In this document: piece by piece, positions 40,949 through 50,217 of the stretch
How the letters are laid out: every line of letters starts with the position of its first letter
How positions within the stretch are numbered: the first letter of the stretch is position 1
NCBI GenBank assembly: GCA_934167135.1
Contig: CAKPKI010000001.1
Span: 1-51,042, forward strand
DNA length: 51,042 nt
Direction: 5' to 3'
From: an uncultured Clostridia bacterium
Lineage (GTDB): Bacteria; Bacillota; Clostridia; TANB77; CAG-508
Notes under the pieces: model-generated
What the model was told of the DNA's origin: nothing
What the model saw: the letters and a program-made list of their open reading frames with translations, nothing else
Database searches by the model: none
Translations under genes and position numbers: made by a program

Positions 40949-40969
40949 GTGGGTCATTTATAATCCCAC
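40949..40969 (-). promoter_or_regulatory. Leader inverted repeat before the Spo0A-like gene
   Basis: GTGGG and CCCAC (11-bp gap) lie immediately upstream of the GAGGAGG ribosome site. A TTGACA lies further upstream (minus strand). Possible operator or leader hairpin. Confidence 0.45.
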
Positions 40970-41098
40970 TAGTATATAATTTTTTGTGTCAAAATTATAA
41001 TAACATATTTCCTAATATTTGTCAAGTGTTATGTAAATTTTTATTTGATATTTATTTAACTATATTTATTATATTGTAATATTTTTTATCTTAATCAC

Positions 41099-41569
41099 TT
41101 AAAAGAATATCATATATGTTAATAATGCTAACACTCTGATTTTTGTTAAATCCTCTTTCATAAATACATCTGTTGTATCATTTTCTGGTTTTTCGTCAAC
41201 TATATTTATCTCATAAGCTTTTACATCTTGTATTTTGAAATATGTTTCAAAATTTTTCACTTCATTTGCTCTTAAATTTCCTATATCTAAATAGTTTGTT
41301 CCTAACAAATTACCACTATCAGCATACAAGTCTATTTTTAAATATTTTCCGCTTAAATCATTTTCTTCACTATTAGCTACTGTTCCTATTACTCTACCAT
41401 TTACTTTTGTAGCTTCAGCACTTTTTATTGTTATTTGTTTAGCAATATCTCCTTTGTTTTTTATATCTTTATATGTTGAATTTACTCCATAATATATTAA
41501 AATATCAGATAATATCCAAAATAATATTAACCAAATTGCATATTTGACAAATGTTTTTAAAGTACTCAT
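41099..41569 (-). CDS. Membrane-anchored beta-sandwich protein (FxLYD-like)
   Basis: 156 residues. One N-terminal membrane segment (YAIWLILFWILSDILIYYG), then a beta-rich extracellular domain with NGRVIGTVANSEENDLSGKY, LKIDLYADSGNLLGTNYLDI and LRANEVKNFETYFKI, the pattern of FxLYD/DUF3426-type domains. A second hydrophobic segment forms the very C-terminus (RVLALLTYMIFF). No enzyme motif. Single gene; partners unknown. Confidence 0.65.
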   Translation of the reverse strand: MSTLKTFVKYAIWLILFWILSDILIYYGVNSTYKDIKNKGDIAKQITIKSAEATKVNGRVIGTVANSEENDLSGKYLKIDLYADSGNLLGTNYLDIGNLRANEVKNFETYFKIQDVKAYEINIVDEKPENDTTDVFMKEDLTKIRVLALLTYMIFF

Positions 41570-41670
41570 ATTTTACCTCCATCCCTTTTTCCTCTTAATT
41601 ATACAATATTTTTACTATAATAGCAAGTTTTTTATGATACTCAATTTGTTACCCATGCTGGGCATACTAC

Positions 41671-41699
41671 AAAAAAAGTTCCCTATATAGGAAACTTTT
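41671..41699 (-). terminator. Terminator of the diguanylate cyclase gene
   Basis: AAAAGTTTCC pairs with GGGAACTTTT around TATATA, followed by TTT on the minus strand. Confidence 0.85.
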
Positions 41700-41705
41700 C
41701 TAACA

Positions 41706-42801
41706 TTATTTATTTTTTGACTTTCTTTTTTCTTTATACTGATACATGTTTTCATCAGCTTTAATCCTGACACTCCTTATATCAGTATCTTCCAATGGAT
41801 TATATATTGCAAATCCATAGGAGACATGTGGCAATTCTTTTATTTCCTGCCTTTTTGCCATTAAGGCTTTCGTAAAATTAGAATTAATTTTTTCTATTTC
41901 ATTAATTTTCTTTTCTAATATTACTGCAAACTCGTCTCCTCCAATCCGATAACACCATCCATATTTTACATATTGATTTTTTAGTATTTCCGCTATAATA
42001 CTGAGCATTTCATCTCCAACTAAATGTCCCAGATTATCATTAATGCTTTTAAAATTATCAGCATCAAATATTATAAGAGCAAACTCTCTCTTATGTTTTC
42101 TACAAAAAAATAAATTATAACTATTACGATCTAACAATTTTGTTAAATCATCTTCTCCTTGTTTCAATTCTTTATAATAAATATATACATATATTACAAA
42201 AGTCGACACAGTAAACCAAATTATATTGGTTTCTGGATTAGCTATCTGCATAAGCATTCCAAAAATAAAAAATAATAAAATTGCCCAAAAATTAGGTTTA
42301 TTACTACTTTGGTAATATTTACTTAATTTCATTATTTGTGAAAACATATATGCTACCAAGATAAGAAGAGTAATAACAACTTCCTCTATGGTATGTGTTT
42401 TTAGAATCTATATAATATATATCCAACACTAATAAAACTATTGCTTCAAAAATACAGATTATAATAACCGCAAAAATATTTTTTGTTTTTTCTTTTTTGG
42501 TACTATTATTTCTATCTTCCATTATTCGTGGAGAACATATCATTGGCAAGCTTGGTAAAATAATAAGCTCTATAAATTTTACTATTTTATGTAAATTTAT
42601 ATTTAAAACATATATATTATCAAACTTATTTTCATCTAACTCCAAAGAGATCCAACTACATATAATTCCTATAATAATTCCTATTGAGATTATGCTAAAT
42701 CCAATATTTTTCCGTTTATTGTTTCTCGAAGACAAGTTAACTACTAAAAACACCATTATTACTGCTAATTCCATCATTGCTAATACTGAATAATATTCCA
42801 T
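41706..42801 (-). pseudogene. Membrane diguanylate cyclase (GGDEF), frameshifted
   Basis: The N-terminal frame (ATG 42801, AGGAGG upstream) encodes membrane segments (MELAVIMVFLVVNLSS, IGFSIISIGIIIGIICSWIS and more). It runs off frame after YYIDSK. The C-terminal frame resumes THTIEEVVITLLILVAYMFS, two further TM segments and a GGDEF domain with DDLTKLLDRNSYN and YRIGGDEFAVIL. The switch falls in a run of five A (minus strand; 42398-42402 T on plus). With four A the reading is continuous, giving about 365 residues. The product would make cyclic di-GMP at the membrane. It is either mutated or a sequencing error. Confidence 0.88.
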
Positions 42802-42974
42802 ATGCTTTCCTCCTAATGTATTATCCAAAAAATAAATAATGCATACTTAAAATTTTTTAAGTATTATTAAAATATTATCTTAAGTATTATACAACTTTTT
42901 ATATATTTTTTCAATACCAATCCCAGCTTTTTTCCAATTTTTGTTACTGATTAATGGATTATTTGTTCGCAGTT

Positions 42975-44168
42975 TTAAAATCTAACAATTTTATTATATG
43001 TATCTATTGCAAAATTATCAGTCATCCCAGAAATATAATAAATAATACCCTTAGAAAAAGATTTCTCATCTTCTATATTTATTATACTTTCATTTTTCTT
43101 AGTTGTTTGCCTTTCTAAATTCCAATAGCTTTCTAACCATTCCATAAAATTTCCTATAACTTCTGGATATATTTTTTTTATTTTTTTCATTTTATATAAA
43201 GTATTTTTTCCATCATATGTACTTTTTAAAGTAAAATATATTTCATTTAACAATATATTAAAATATCGTATGGCTGGTTTTAATTTGTTTGCCTTATATA
43301 TATGTTTATAATTAAATTCTTTTATTTCATTTAACAAGTTAAATGTTTCTTCTGAAAAACATAATCCTTTTTCTGGTGATGAATTTTGGCATAAATCCCA
43401 TATTAAATGATTTATTATTACAGTATTATTTATAACTTCTTTTGAATTAAGTATTTTATATAATTCTTTTAACTTTTCATCTAATATCCCTAAAGTTATT
43501 GCATCTTCTATATCTCTACCTAGATATGATATTTTGTCAGCTATTTTTACAACACAACCTTCCCAAGTATATGGAGAATATTGATTAGGATATTTGTAAT
43601 CATTTAAATCTATAAATTCTTCTCGTGGTTTTAGGCAATTTTCGTCAATTTCTCCACAGTGTGAAATAATCCCATCTCTAACTGCATATGTTAAATTTAG
43701 ATTTTGTTGATTTTTATTTATGTCTTCTAATAGTTCTATTTTGTCAACAAATTCCAAACCATTTCTTTCATGCCAGAATTTTTCGCCAATATCTCTTTCA
43801 GAAATTTGTGATAATATTCTTTCTCCCTCATGTCCAAATGGACTATGACCTATATCATGCCCTGTTGCAATTGCTTTTGTTAATTCTGTATTTAATCCCA
43901 AATATTTCGCAATTGTATAACTTACTGATTCTACATGCATTACATGTTCAATCCTTGTGCATATATGGTCATTTTCTGGAGAGAAAAAAACTTGAGTTTT
44001 ATGTTTCATTCTTCTATATGCATTACAATGTAAGATTCTATTATAATCTCTTTCAAATTCTGAGCGTATATCATTTTCTCTTTTATAAATTTTTTTTTCT
44101 CTTTTTATGATATTTTCCCACTTTGGATTGTTTTTGTTTGCAGAATATTTTTCAAATTCATTTCTCAT
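42975..44168 (-). CDS. dgt: Deoxyguanosinetriphosphate triphosphohydrolase-like HD protein
   Basis: 397 residues. The HD superfamily metal site is visible as RIEHVMHVESVSY, ATGHDIGHSPFGHEGE and VKIADKISYLGRDIEDA. The N-terminal CNAYRRMKHKTQVFFSPEND matches dGTPases (RRL..KTQVF). It hydrolyses dGTP or other dNTPs to nucleoside plus triphosphate, lowering the dNTP pool. GAAAGGAAACAAAGG precedes the ATG. Located 17 bp behind the PBP gene. Confidence 0.93.
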   Translation of the reverse strand: MRNEFEKYSANKNNPKWENIIKREKKIYKRENDIRSEFERDYNRILHCNAYRRMKHKTQVFFSPENDHICTRIEHVMHVESVSYTIAKYLGLNTELTKAIATGHDIGHSPFGHEGERILSQISERDIGEKFWHERNGLEFVDKIELLEDINKNQQNLNLTYAVRDGIISHCGEIDENCLKPREEFIDLNDYKYPNQYSPYTWEGCVVKIADKISYLGRDIEDAITLGILDEKLKELYKILNSKEVINNTVIINHLIWDLCQNSSPEKGLCFSEETFNLLNEIKEFNYKHIYKANKLKPAIRYFNILLNEIYFTLKSTYDGKNTLYKMKKIKKIYPEVIGNFMEWLESYWNLERQTTKKNESIINIEDEKSFSKGIIYYISGMTDNFAIDTYNKIVRF

Positions 44169-44185
44169 CCTTTGTTTCCTTTCTA

Positions 44186-46204
44186 TTAAAACAATGTTTT
44201 AATTTTACTAATCAAATAATGACTTCCACCTAAATCTCTGCCATTTTCTACCATACTTACAACTAATAGTTGATTGTCATTATCGTCTGTTGTAAAACAG
44301 TTAAACCAACCTAATACATCTGCTTGAGCATCTTTTGAAGCTTTTAATTCCGCCGTTCCAGTCTTTCCAGCAATTGTTCTGCCTTGTACTTTCATGTCAT
44401 TTGCAGTTCCTTCTGGATTTTCTACAACTTGAATTAAATCTTCTTTTATTATATCTGCTGATTCTTTACTAAATGCATTTTCAACTAAATATTCTACTGT
44501 ATTAATGTTTTTTGATTCTATATATGGTTTTATCATATTTCCTTCATTTGCAAATGCAGAATATATTGATGCCATATGTATAGGGTTTACCAAAATTTCT
44601 CCTTGTCCATATCCACTATCAGCTAATGTTTTTTCATTTGGTATATCTATTTTATTTGCATATTGAGATTTTGATGTTGTTAATCCAAAATCTATATTTT
44701 CGTTAAATTTAATTTTATCTAATCCATCAGTAAAGTTCTTTTTTCCTATTTTTAATATGGCTTGTGCAAAATATATATTATCTGAATGTATTAATGCATT
44801 TTTTAAATTTTTAGGTCCATCATATGCAGTAAGTGTTGTTATATCATATTCTCCCCAACCATCTTTTTTCCAACTTAATCCACTATATTGGAAAGTATCT
44901 TCTGTGCTTAATGTTCCTGTTGTTAATCCAATTGCTCCTGTTATAGGTTTAAATGTTGAGCCTGGACAATAACTTTGTAAATATCTTGTAAGCATTGGAT
45001 TTTTTTCATTATTTTTTATATTATTCCATTCATCATCACTCATTCCTAATGCAAAGCTATTGGGATTATATGATGGTGTGCTTACAAGAGCCAATAGTTC
45101 ACCCGTTTTTGGTTGCATTACAACGAAAAATCCTTCATCATTTTTTAATTCATTATATAGCTTTGTCTGAATAGTAGAATCTATTGTTAATTTTATTGTT
45201 TCTCCATTTTGAACATCAATTTTTGCAATATCTGTTTTTCTTTTTCCATCTTCACCTTCTATATATATTTCTACTCCATCTTTTCCTTTTAATCTTTCTT
45301 CATATTGTTTTTCTAGTCCTGTTTTACCAATTACACTTGTTGCGGTGTATCCCTTGCCCTTATTTTCTTCTAATTCTTCAGCAGTTATTGTCTGTACATA
45401 TCCTATTAGTTGTGCAGATGCTTCTCCCAAAGGATATGTTCTCCCTTGTGCTGTTGTTATTTTTATCCCAGGAATTTGAAGTAATTGTTCTTTTAGTTCT
45501 GTAGCATCCATGGCTATTTTTTTAACAGGTACAAATGAATCATCTTTTACCCATGTTGCTGATAAACTTTTGTTTATTGAATCTGCTGTTGTTCCTAATA
45601 AATTTGCTACTTTTTCTATGTCGCCTTCTTTGTTGTCACTAAGTTTGCCTGGTACTATTCCTACTGATGATACAGAGCCTTGCTCTGCTAATACTTGCCC
45701 ATTTTTATCAGTAATTGACCCTCTTTCGGCTGATATTGTTTTTATTCTTACTTTATCGTTACTTCCTAATGTTGGGAATATTAAACTAGAGTTCCAATTT
45801 ATTAAATATCCTCTTTCTTTATCTTTTGTTAATCGTACTGTATTATCAAATTTAATTTCTCCCGCATCTGTATTCATTGTTTGATTATATACAATTTTAG
45901 TTGTTGTTGAATTTTCTTCTTCTACAGATGTTATTTGAATTTTCATATCTTCCATTTCTATTCCATCATAGATATTTTTGTTTCTTGAAACAAAATCTTC
46001 TTGTGATATTTGTGATTTTGAATCATTTGTTAACATACTGTACATTTCTTCATATTTTTGTTTGTTAATGTAATCTATGTATGTTTGCCATACTCCCTCT
46101 GGTTTATTTTTGTTTTTATTTAATACTACTGCTGCTATTGTACATACAATCGTTGCTATTACTACGATCGCTACTATTATCCACATTATACTTTTCTTTT
46201 TCAT
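44186..46204 (-). CDS. MecA_N-type class B penicillin-binding protein
   Basis: 672 residues. One TM anchor (7-28), an NTF2-like MecA_N domain (about 37-150), a PBP-dimerisation domain (about 155-320) and a transpeptidase domain. Active-site motifs are STFK (S416), SDN (474-476) and KTGT (614-617). It crosslinks peptidoglycan outside the membrane. The family includes PBP2a of MRSA and clostridial PBP2/PBP3; resistance cannot be predicted from this. AAAAGGAGGAAAAA lies before the ATG. Confidence 0.95.
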   Translation of the reverse strand: MKKKSIMWIIVAIVVIATIVCTIAAVVLNKNKNKPEGVWQTYIDYINKQKYEEMYSMLTNDSKSQISQEDFVSRNKNIYDGIEMEDMKIQITSVEEENSTTTKIVYNQTMNTDAGEIKFDNTVRLTKDKERGYLINWNSSLIFPTLGSNDKVRIKTISAERGSITDKNGQVLAEQGSVSSVGIVPGKLSDNKEGDIEKVANLLGTTADSINKSLSATWVKDDSFVPVKKIAMDATELKEQLLQIPGIKITTAQGRTYPLGEASAQLIGYVQTITAEELEENKGKGYTATSVIGKTGLEKQYEERLKGKDGVEIYIEGEDGKRKTDIAKIDVQNGETIKLTIDSTIQTKLYNELKNDEGFFVVMQPKTGELLALVSTPSYNPNSFALGMSDDEWNNIKNNEKNPMLTRYLQSYCPGSTFKPITGAIGLTTGTLSTEDTFQYSGLSWKKDGWGEYDITTLTAYDGPKNLKNALIHSDNIYFAQAILKIGKKNFTDGLDKIKFNENIDFGLTTSKSQYANKIDIPNEKTLADSGYGQGEILVNPIHMASIYSAFANEGNMIKPYIESKNINTVEYLVENAFSKESADIIKEDLIQVVENPEGTANDMKVQGRTIAGKTGTAELKASKDAQADVLGWFNCFTTDDNDNQLLVVSMVENGRDLGGSHYLISKIKTLF

Positions 46205-46307
46205 TTTTTCCTCCTTTTAAGTTTTATTCTTTTGAATATTTTCGTAATTGAATTTTATCATACTTTATTTTTATATTCAATTGTTTAAATATATTTTTAT
46301 GGTAAAA

Positions 46308-46341
46308 GTTATTACTATCTAATAATTTTGATAAAATTTTC
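46308..46341. repeat. Possible MITE end remnant
   Basis: ACTATCTAATAATTTTGATA, then AAATTTTC, resembles the left end of the MITE at 22404 (ACTATATAATGGGTTTGATA, then AAATTTTT). Lies between the PBP and rny genes, next to the rny terminator. Could be an eroded end or a chance AT-rich match. Confidence 0.35.
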
Positions 46342-46346
46342 ATTAG

Positions 46347-46387
46347 TAAAAAATAACCAATAAGGTCTAAACCCTATTGGTTATTTT
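46347..46387 (-). terminator. Terminator of rny
   Basis: AATAACCAATA pairs with TATTGGTTATT across a 12-nt loop, followed by TTTTTACTA on the minus strand, adjacent to the rny stop codon. Confidence 0.88.
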
Positions 46388-47929
46388 TTATTTTGCATAA
46401 TCTACTACTCTAGTTTCTCTAATAATATTTACTTTTATTTGACCTGGATAATCCATTTCATCTTCAATTCTCTTTGAAACATCTCTTGCAAGCAATGTCA
46501 TTTGATCATCTGAAATTTTTTCTGGTTTCACTATTATTCTAACTTCACGACCAGCTTGTATTGCAAATGATTTTTCAACACCTTCAAATGAATCTGCAAT
46601 TGTTTCTAGGTTTTCTAGTCTTTTTATGTATGCTTCTAATGTTTCTCTTCTTGCTCCTGGTCTTGATGCAGATATTGCATCAGCTGCTTGTACTAGTACA
46701 GCTTCTAATGTCTGTGGTTCTACATCTCCATGATGTGCTTCTACAGCATTTATTACTAATGGATTTTCTTTAAATTTTTTTAATATATCCACACCTATTT
46801 CTACATGTGTTCCTTCCATATCATGGTCTAAAGCTTTTCCAATATCATGTAACAATCCAGCTCTGCGTGCAAGTTTAGTATCTAATCCAAGTTCCTCTGC
46901 CATTATTCTTGCTAAGTTTGAAACTTCTATTGAGTGGTTTAAAACATTTTGTCCATAACTTGTTCTGTATTTTAACTTTCCTATTAGCTTAATAAGTTCT
47001 GGATTTAGTCCTATTACTCCTGTTTCTAATATTGCTCTTTCTCCTTCTGATTTTATAGTTTCCATTAATTCTTCTTTTGCCTTTTCTACCATTTCTTCTA
47101 TTTTTGCTGGATGAATTCTTCCATCATCTATTAATTTTTCAAGTGCAATTCTTGCTACTTCTCTTCTTAATGGATCAAAACCTGATAGTATTACTGCTTC
47201 TGGTGTATCATCTATTATTAAATCAATTCCTGTAAGTGTTTCTAGTGCTCTTATATTTCTACCTTCTCTACCAATAATTCTTCCTTTTATGTCATCTGAT
47301 GGAAGTGGGACTATTGATACTGTTGTTTCTGCTGAGTGGTCTGCTGCACATTTTTGAATTGCATAACTTATTGTTTCTTTTGCATTCTTTTTAGCTTCTT
47401 CCTTAGCTTTTTGTTCTAGTTCTCTAATTAGCGTTGCTTTTTCTGTTGTTATTTCTTGCTCTACTTTTCTTAGTAATTGTTTTTTGGCTTCTTCACTTGT
47501 TAAGTTTGCAACTTTTTGAAGGACTTCAAATTGCTCTGTTTTTAAAGCTTCAATTTCTTTTTCTTTTTCTTTTAATTCATGTTCTTCTTTTTCTAATTCT
47601 TTTTCTTTCTTTTCAAAATTGTCAGAACGTCTTTCTAAGTTTTCTTCTTTTTGTATTATTCTGCTTTCTTGTTTTTGAACTTCGCCTCTTCTTTCTTTAA
47701 TCTCCTTATCTAATTCGTTCCTAGCATTCATTATTTCTTCTTTTGCTTTGATAATTTCTTCTTTTTTTAAATTCTCTGCTTCTATTTTTGCTAGTTCTAC
47801 TAATCTTTTTGCTTCTTCTTCAGCACTTCCTATTTTAGATTCAGCAATTTTTTTTCTTATTACCATTCCTACTGGTATTCCTATTGCTAATGAGATTAAG
47901 ATAGTGGCTACTATGATTAAAATATTCAT
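46388..47929 (-). CDS. rny: Ribonuclease Y
   Basis: 513 residues. A membrane-anchored endonuclease that starts mRNA decay in Firmicutes. N-terminal TM (ILIIVATILISLAIGIPVGM), a long coiled coil (about 30-190, KKEEIIKAKEEIMNARNELD), a KH domain (IGREGRNIRALETLTGIDLI) and an HD domain (RAGLLHDIGKALDHD, EAHHGDVEP). Length and order are exactly those of the family. AAGAGGTG lies before the ATG. Appears monocistronic. Confidence 0.97.
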   Translation of the reverse strand: MNILIIVATILISLAIGIPVGMVIRKKIAESKIGSAEEEAKRLVELAKIEAENLKKEEIIKAKEEIMNARNELDKEIKERRGEVQKQESRIIQKEENLERRSDNFEKKEKELEKEEHELKEKEKEIEALKTEQFEVLQKVANLTSEEAKKQLLRKVEQEITTEKATLIRELEQKAKEEAKKNAKETISYAIQKCAADHSAETTVSIVPLPSDDIKGRIIGREGRNIRALETLTGIDLIIDDTPEAVILSGFDPLRREVARIALEKLIDDGRIHPAKIEEMVEKAKEELMETIKSEGERAILETGVIGLNPELIKLIGKLKYRTSYGQNVLNHSIEVSNLARIMAEELGLDTKLARRAGLLHDIGKALDHDMEGTHVEIGVDILKKFKENPLVINAVEAHHGDVEPQTLEAVLVQAADAISASRPGARRETLEAYIKRLENLETIADSFEGVEKSFAIQAGREVRIIVKPEKISDDQMTLLARDVSKRIEDEMDYPGQIKVNIIRETRVVDYAK

Positions 47930-48060
47930 AGTTATACACCTCTTTCTTATTTAATTTTCAATGTTCGAATAAATATATCCTTTTTTTATTTTTCTTCTTA
48001 TATATTTTTTCAACCTATTATATTTTATAATTATTATTGTAAACTGTCAAGTGCTTTTGA

Positions 48061-49116
48061 CTAAATTTGTATATAACCATCAAATTTTTCTTGCTCATGT
48101 AAGCTAAATTGAGTAAACATTTTCTTTACATCTTCTAGTTGTTGAATTTGAGCTTTGTCTGCATTTCTTTCTTCCATCAATCTTCTTATCTCATTATATT
48201 CTTTCATATTGTTTGCTTGCTGTTCTTTTAGATACATAACATTTGATTCATATTGTAATTTTTTAAAAACTTCAATCTTATTTTTTCCATCTACTAATTG
48301 TGGGATAAATTTTTCTTCTGCTGTTCCTCTTCTATAAGTATGTAGTTTATATAAATCTATACCTTGCATTATTTTTGACATTGCATCATAAGAATCATTA
48401 TGTCTTGCCAAACTTGTTAATTTCGCTTCACCTTTCATCTTTGGATCTCTTATATCTTCTTCATATCTTTTATGTATAGAAAAAGCACTTGGTAAATTTC
48501 CTACTGCAAGTCCAAAATAGTTTATATCATATTGATAATCTTGAAGCATTTTCTTATTTACTCCTATCATTCCTTGTGATGTTGATGGTGCACATTCTAA
48601 AAGAATATCATAACCATTTTCCATAGCATACATATTTATATCATTTGCATGATCATATGAATCAATTCCTGTTAATGCTCCAAAATGTGCTGGATCCTCT
48701 TCAAATAATTTATCTACATCTGTTCTAAATTTCTTAAAATGGTCTGAATTTATTATTACTGATTTTGGATTTTTTCTTAATACCAATTCTCTTAATCTTG
48801 ATTTTCCAGCACCAGTTTGTGCCAATAAAATATTTGCTTTTGGGTTTAACGATTTTTCCTTTCCCGAAAATACAAATCTTACAATTTTTAAAAATGTTAT
48901 AAAATAATCTTTATCAGATAATCTATTGTTTAACATTCTTTGCCCTAGTTCATAATTAATACTACTAGATATTTCTGGTTCAGCTCTTCTTGAAGTATAC
49001 TCAAATAATTTTTGAGGTGTTTCTGGTAAATCATCTAAAAAATCTTGATTTAATTCTAATAAAGCTTGTTCTAGGGCACTTTCATCTAATTTTCTTCTAA
49101 TATCATTTTTTTGCAT
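48061..49116 (-). CDS. Zeta-toxin-like P-loop kinase
   Basis: 351 residues. Residues 96-106 are ILLAQTGAGKS (Walker A), followed by VIINSDHFKKF, the position where zeta toxins have a GD/NxD substrate aspartate, and ILLECAPSTSQ. The C-terminal third is helical (YLKEQQANNMKEYNEIRRLM). Zeta toxins phosphorylate UDP-N-acetylglucosamine and stop wall synthesis; related kinases exist. The start overlaps the stop of the small gene upstream (TAATG), the usual coupling of antitoxin and toxin. It is longer than classic zeta (about 270-290), with an extra N-terminal helical region. Confidence 0.8.
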   Translation of the reverse strand: MQKNDIRRKLDESALEQALLELNQDFLDDLPETPQKLFEYTSRRAEPEISSSINYELGQRMLNNRLSDKDYFITFLKIVRFVFSGKEKSLNPKANILLAQTGAGKSRLRELVLRKNPKSVIINSDHFKKFRTDVDKLFEEDPAHFGALTGIDSYDHANDINMYAMENGYDILLECAPSTSQGMIGVNKKMLQDYQYDINYFGLAVGNLPSAFSIHKRYEEDIRDPKMKGEAKLTSLARHNDSYDAMSKIMQGIDLYKLHTYRRGTAEEKFIPQLVDGKNKIEVFKKLQYESNVMYLKEQQANNMKEYNEIRRLMEERNADKAQIQQLEDVKKMFTQFSLHEQEKFDGYIQI

Positions 49117-49325
49117 TATATTGTCCCTTTCTTTCTCTCATCAAGTATTTTTTTTATAATTCTTCCATTATTCATATATATTTCGTGTTGCATTTTTTCT
49201 AAAACTTCAAGTTTTGCTTTATATATGTTATTTTCTTTTGCTTCTTTACAAACAGCATACTTGTTTGTTATATTTGCTATTTCATTTACTACTATATCTA
49301 AAGCTATTTCAACGTCCTCTTCCAT
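49116..49325 (-). CDS. Small helical partner of the zeta-like kinase
   Basis: 69 residues, all predicted helix (MEEDVEIALDIVVNEIANIT, YKAKLEVLEKMQHEIYM). It resembles epsilon-type antitoxins only in size, acidity and position. The ATG at 49325 has GGAGG 5 nt upstream; an ATG at 49337 overlaps the stop of the hydrolase gene and may also be used. Its TAA overlaps the toxin start by one base. Antitoxin role is inference from position. Confidence 0.6.
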   Translation of the reverse strand: MEEDVEIALDIVVNEIANITNKYAVCKEAKENNIYKAKLEVLEKMQHEIYMNNGRIIKKILDERKKGTI

Positions 49326-49336
49326 ATTTTCCTCCA

Positions 49337-50140
49337 TTATACTATTTCAAAAGTTTCTAAATCATAGGGTACAAATACATTACCTTTATAATATTTTTTA
49401 GCATCTTCAGTAAATATTTGCTTTCTGTGTTCTAAATTTTTATCAGTTGAATGTGATAAGATTATATTTTTTATATGTAATCTTTCTGCCATTTCTGCAA
49501 CAAATTTTACTGTACTATGATGATGTCTTTCTATGGGGTTGTACTCTTCTGCTTCTTTTCCTGCCATATAAGCATCTGAAAATATCCATTCACAATCTTT
49601 TAAGTATTTTTCTGTTTTAACATTACATACTTCATCTCCTAAGAAAACAAATTGTTTTTTAGGCAAATAATTCATAATAAAACCAAATTGTTTTACTTTG
49701 AATGCATTTAAATCAATAAATGTAACATCATTATCTAAAATTTTTACTTTATCACCATCCTCTACCACATTTAGCTTTATCATTGTTCCTACATGTTTTA
49801 AAAGTCCTACTGGTATTAATGCTTCAGACATTTGCTTTATTGCATTAATAACTAAATCATTTCCATATATATTTAGTGGTATTTCATATCCTCTATTATA
49901 ATATCTTACATATTCACGTATTATCCATATAACACCTAGTATATGGTCTATATGTGTATGTGATATAAATATATTTTTTATTTTTTTCATTTCTATATTA
50001 GTATCTTTTAGGTTGTTTATTATTCCATTTCCACCACCTGTATCTACCAAGAAATATTCATCATTTTTTTCTAGTGCAAAACATGTATTATAGCATTCTG
50101 TAACAGAACCATGACCTGTCCCCAACATAATTATTTTCAT
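49337..50140 (-). CDS. Metallo-beta-lactamase-fold hydrolase (RNase Z-like)
   Basis: 267 residues from the ATG at 50140 (AAGGAG, 9 nt upstream); a longer frame to 50191 has no ribosome site. The metal ligands are FISHTHIDHILG (HxHxDH), FVFLGDEVCN (Asp), SDAYMAG and IILSHSTDK (His). The start IIMLGTGHGSVTECYNTCFA is like RNase Z/ElaC or PhnP. Substrate is probably a phosphodiester or RNA; not certain. It ends at the start of the zeta-partner gene, so transcription is shared. Confidence 0.85.
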   Translation of the reverse strand: MKIIMLGTGHGSVTECYNTCFALEKNDEYFLVDTGGGNGIINNLKDTNIEMKKIKNIFISHTHIDHILGVIWIIREYVRYYNRGYEIPLNIYGNDLVINAIKQMSEALIPVGLLKHVGTMIKLNVVEDGDKVKILDNDVTFIDLNAFKVKQFGFIMNYLPKKQFVFLGDEVCNVKTEKYLKDCEWIFSDAYMAGKEAEEYNPIERHHHSTVKFVAEMAERLHIKNIILSHSTDKNLEHRKQIFTEDAKKYYKGNVFVPYDLETFEIV

Positions 50141-50217
50141 AGTCTTCAATCTCCTTTTTGGTATAATTTTAAACATTGTAGATACTATCATATTATGTTG
50201 AAATAAGCAATATTTTA

